A DNA stretch of 64,000 bases from Pedobacter sp. SL55 (GTDB lineage Bacteria; Bacteroidota; Bacteroidia; Sphingobacteriales; Sphingobacteriaceae), in assembly GCF_026625705.1 (NCBI RefSeq), contig NZ_CP113059.1, forward strand, positions 4,376,389-4,440,388. The letters are read 5' to 3'. Positions 63,360 through 64,000 of this stretch are shown one piece after another (within the stretch, counting starts at the first letter, position 1; every line of letters starts with the position of its first letter). The translations under genes were made by a program, and so were the position numbers. The notes below the pieces were generated by a model that saw only the letters and a list, made by a program, of their open reading frames with translations, did not search any database and had not been told where the DNA came from.

Positions 63360-64000
63360 GTAATCCCTGTTAAATAATCAGGCTAATTAAACTGAGATTA
63401 TACCTTCTAAAATTATAAAAGTGATATCCGCTTCAATAATATAGTATACCTTAAATCATTACTATTATATCTAGCTTAGCGAAAAATTCTATCAAAGCTA
63501 TCCTAACCATTCTAAAGATTTGATTTAGTCGAGAATTAGAAATCAACAACTTCATCTATTAGCAATCAATCGAAATTATAATTCTACAACAACTCTCTCA
63601 AGATAAGTTAATTTCTTTTGTTTTCCGCAACTTGTGCTTATATCTCATCAATAAGGACAATCAACCAATCATCAATAACAACATAAATATTGAAGAATTT
63701 TTTAAATATTTATTAGGGAATTATTCTTTCAAAATCTTACATCGAAGAACTCAGCTTACCCACTCGCTACCACTATTTAGCCTAACGTTAGATCTTTAGA
63801 AGAAATAACTGAACCATATAAAAATCAATTTAAGAGAGTTTTAGAAACCTGAATTTGAACCTCAAGTATCCCAGCCTTGTTTAAGAGCTGCATAATGACC
63901 GGGCTACACACATGTATCAGTGAACGAGCACGTAACTGAATTTTCGGATTTGTGCTTTGCTTTGTATGCAGATCAATGCCTAGGCGGGCAATCTTTACAG
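63360..64000. other. Gene-free end of the window with broken open stretches
   Basis: No intact gene is supported. On the plus strand several protein-like stretches appear in changing frames: 17 codons from 63475 (EKFYQSYPNHSKDLI), 78 codons from 63563 without ATG (QDKLISFVFRNLCLYLINKD, then EEFFKYLLGNYSFK), 23 codons from 63781 (RSLEEITEPYKNQFKRVLET), and from 63848 to the end (PEFEPQVSQP, two stops, then YTHVSVNEHVTEFSDLCFAL). On the minus strand 57 codons are open from the window edge to a stop at 63825. Either an eroded gene, poor sequence near a contig end, or chance. Confidence 0.3.

Noticed and set aside
63894..63925. CCGGGCTACACACATGTA, resembling part of 16S rRNA (GGGCTACACACGTGT)
   Set aside because: The similarity covers only about 15 bases and the neighbouring rRNA sequence is absent on both sides; chance is sufficient.

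Overview
The window is chromosomal DNA of a Bacteroidota bacterium, most likely a Sphingobacteriaceae member close to Pedobacter. The reasons are type IX secretion genes (PorT, PorP/SprF, a PorE-like OmpA protein, type A and type B sorting domains), families typical of the phylum (DUF6089, DUF4294, DUF6588, collagen-like surface protein, long PurF), a bacillithiol gene, and promoters with the Bacteroidota -7 element TAnnTTTG. I see no rRNA, tRNA, CRISPR array, prophage or insertion sequence. Most of the window is ordinary core genome; the accessory parts are small.

Layout. 1-3.5 kb: end of a membrane protein gene (probably pssA), purF, murI. 3.6-10.7 kb: a leftward envelope cluster (CBS protein, nadK, DUF6089, uppS, bamA, two ompH/skp genes). 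10.8-16.3 kb: a hydrolase, yqeY, an SDR, porT-ubiE, then engB and a UbiA-type prenyltransferase. 16.5-22.1 kb: kup, a secreted protein with a type A sorting domain, FAH hydrolase, M23 peptidase, Bcp peroxidase. 22.2-28.6 kb: a leftward four-gene cell-surface operon (collagen-like protein, type B sorting protein, PorP/SprF, PorE-like OmpA protein). 28.8-33.8 kb: split transketolase, an ECF sigma operon, a class III aminotransferase. 34-39.8 kb: DUF58, lysS, small proteins, thioredoxin-like protein, ung, Lrp. 39.9-46.8 kb: metal-homeostasis block (MntR, MntH-Usp fusion, TonB receptor sharing an operator) interrupted by a VapBC islet and an orphan gene among repeats. 46.9-52.4 kb: smpB, fmt, class IV aminotransferase, RluD, DUF6588. 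52.5-59 kb: D-cysteine desulfhydrase-like enzyme, lysine 6-aminotransferase, acyl-CoA dehydrogenase, bshB1, GPx, DUF4294. 59-63.3 kb: spoT, fur, purA. The last 0.7 kb holds no intact gene.

How the genes work together. The envelope cluster supplies outer-membrane assembly (BamA, Skp), the lipid carrier (UppS) and a peptidoglycan precursor (MurI). The surface operon looks like one export-and-anchor module for a collagen-like adhesin. MntR, MntH-Usp and the TonB receptor appear to form a metal-uptake regulon, because a near-identical 16-bp palindrome containing the -7 box lies in front of both transcription units. Bcp, GPx, BshB1 and Fur serve redox and metal stress.

Two features run through the window. 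First, eight conserved genes are each broken by small indels, half or more of them in A/T runs (hydrolase, SDR, ubiE, ompA, TonB receptor, class IV aminotransferase, DUF6588 twice, spoT). Because spoT and ubiE are housekeeping genes, sequencing or assembly error is the simplest explanation. Second, many intergenic spacers consist of short words repeated directly and inverted (for example around 12.35, 14.74, 21.62, 30.77, 57.75 and 61.3 kb). Each spacer has its own vocabulary but the same hairpin-like plan, and one of them encloses the remnant of a four-helix-bundle protein gene.
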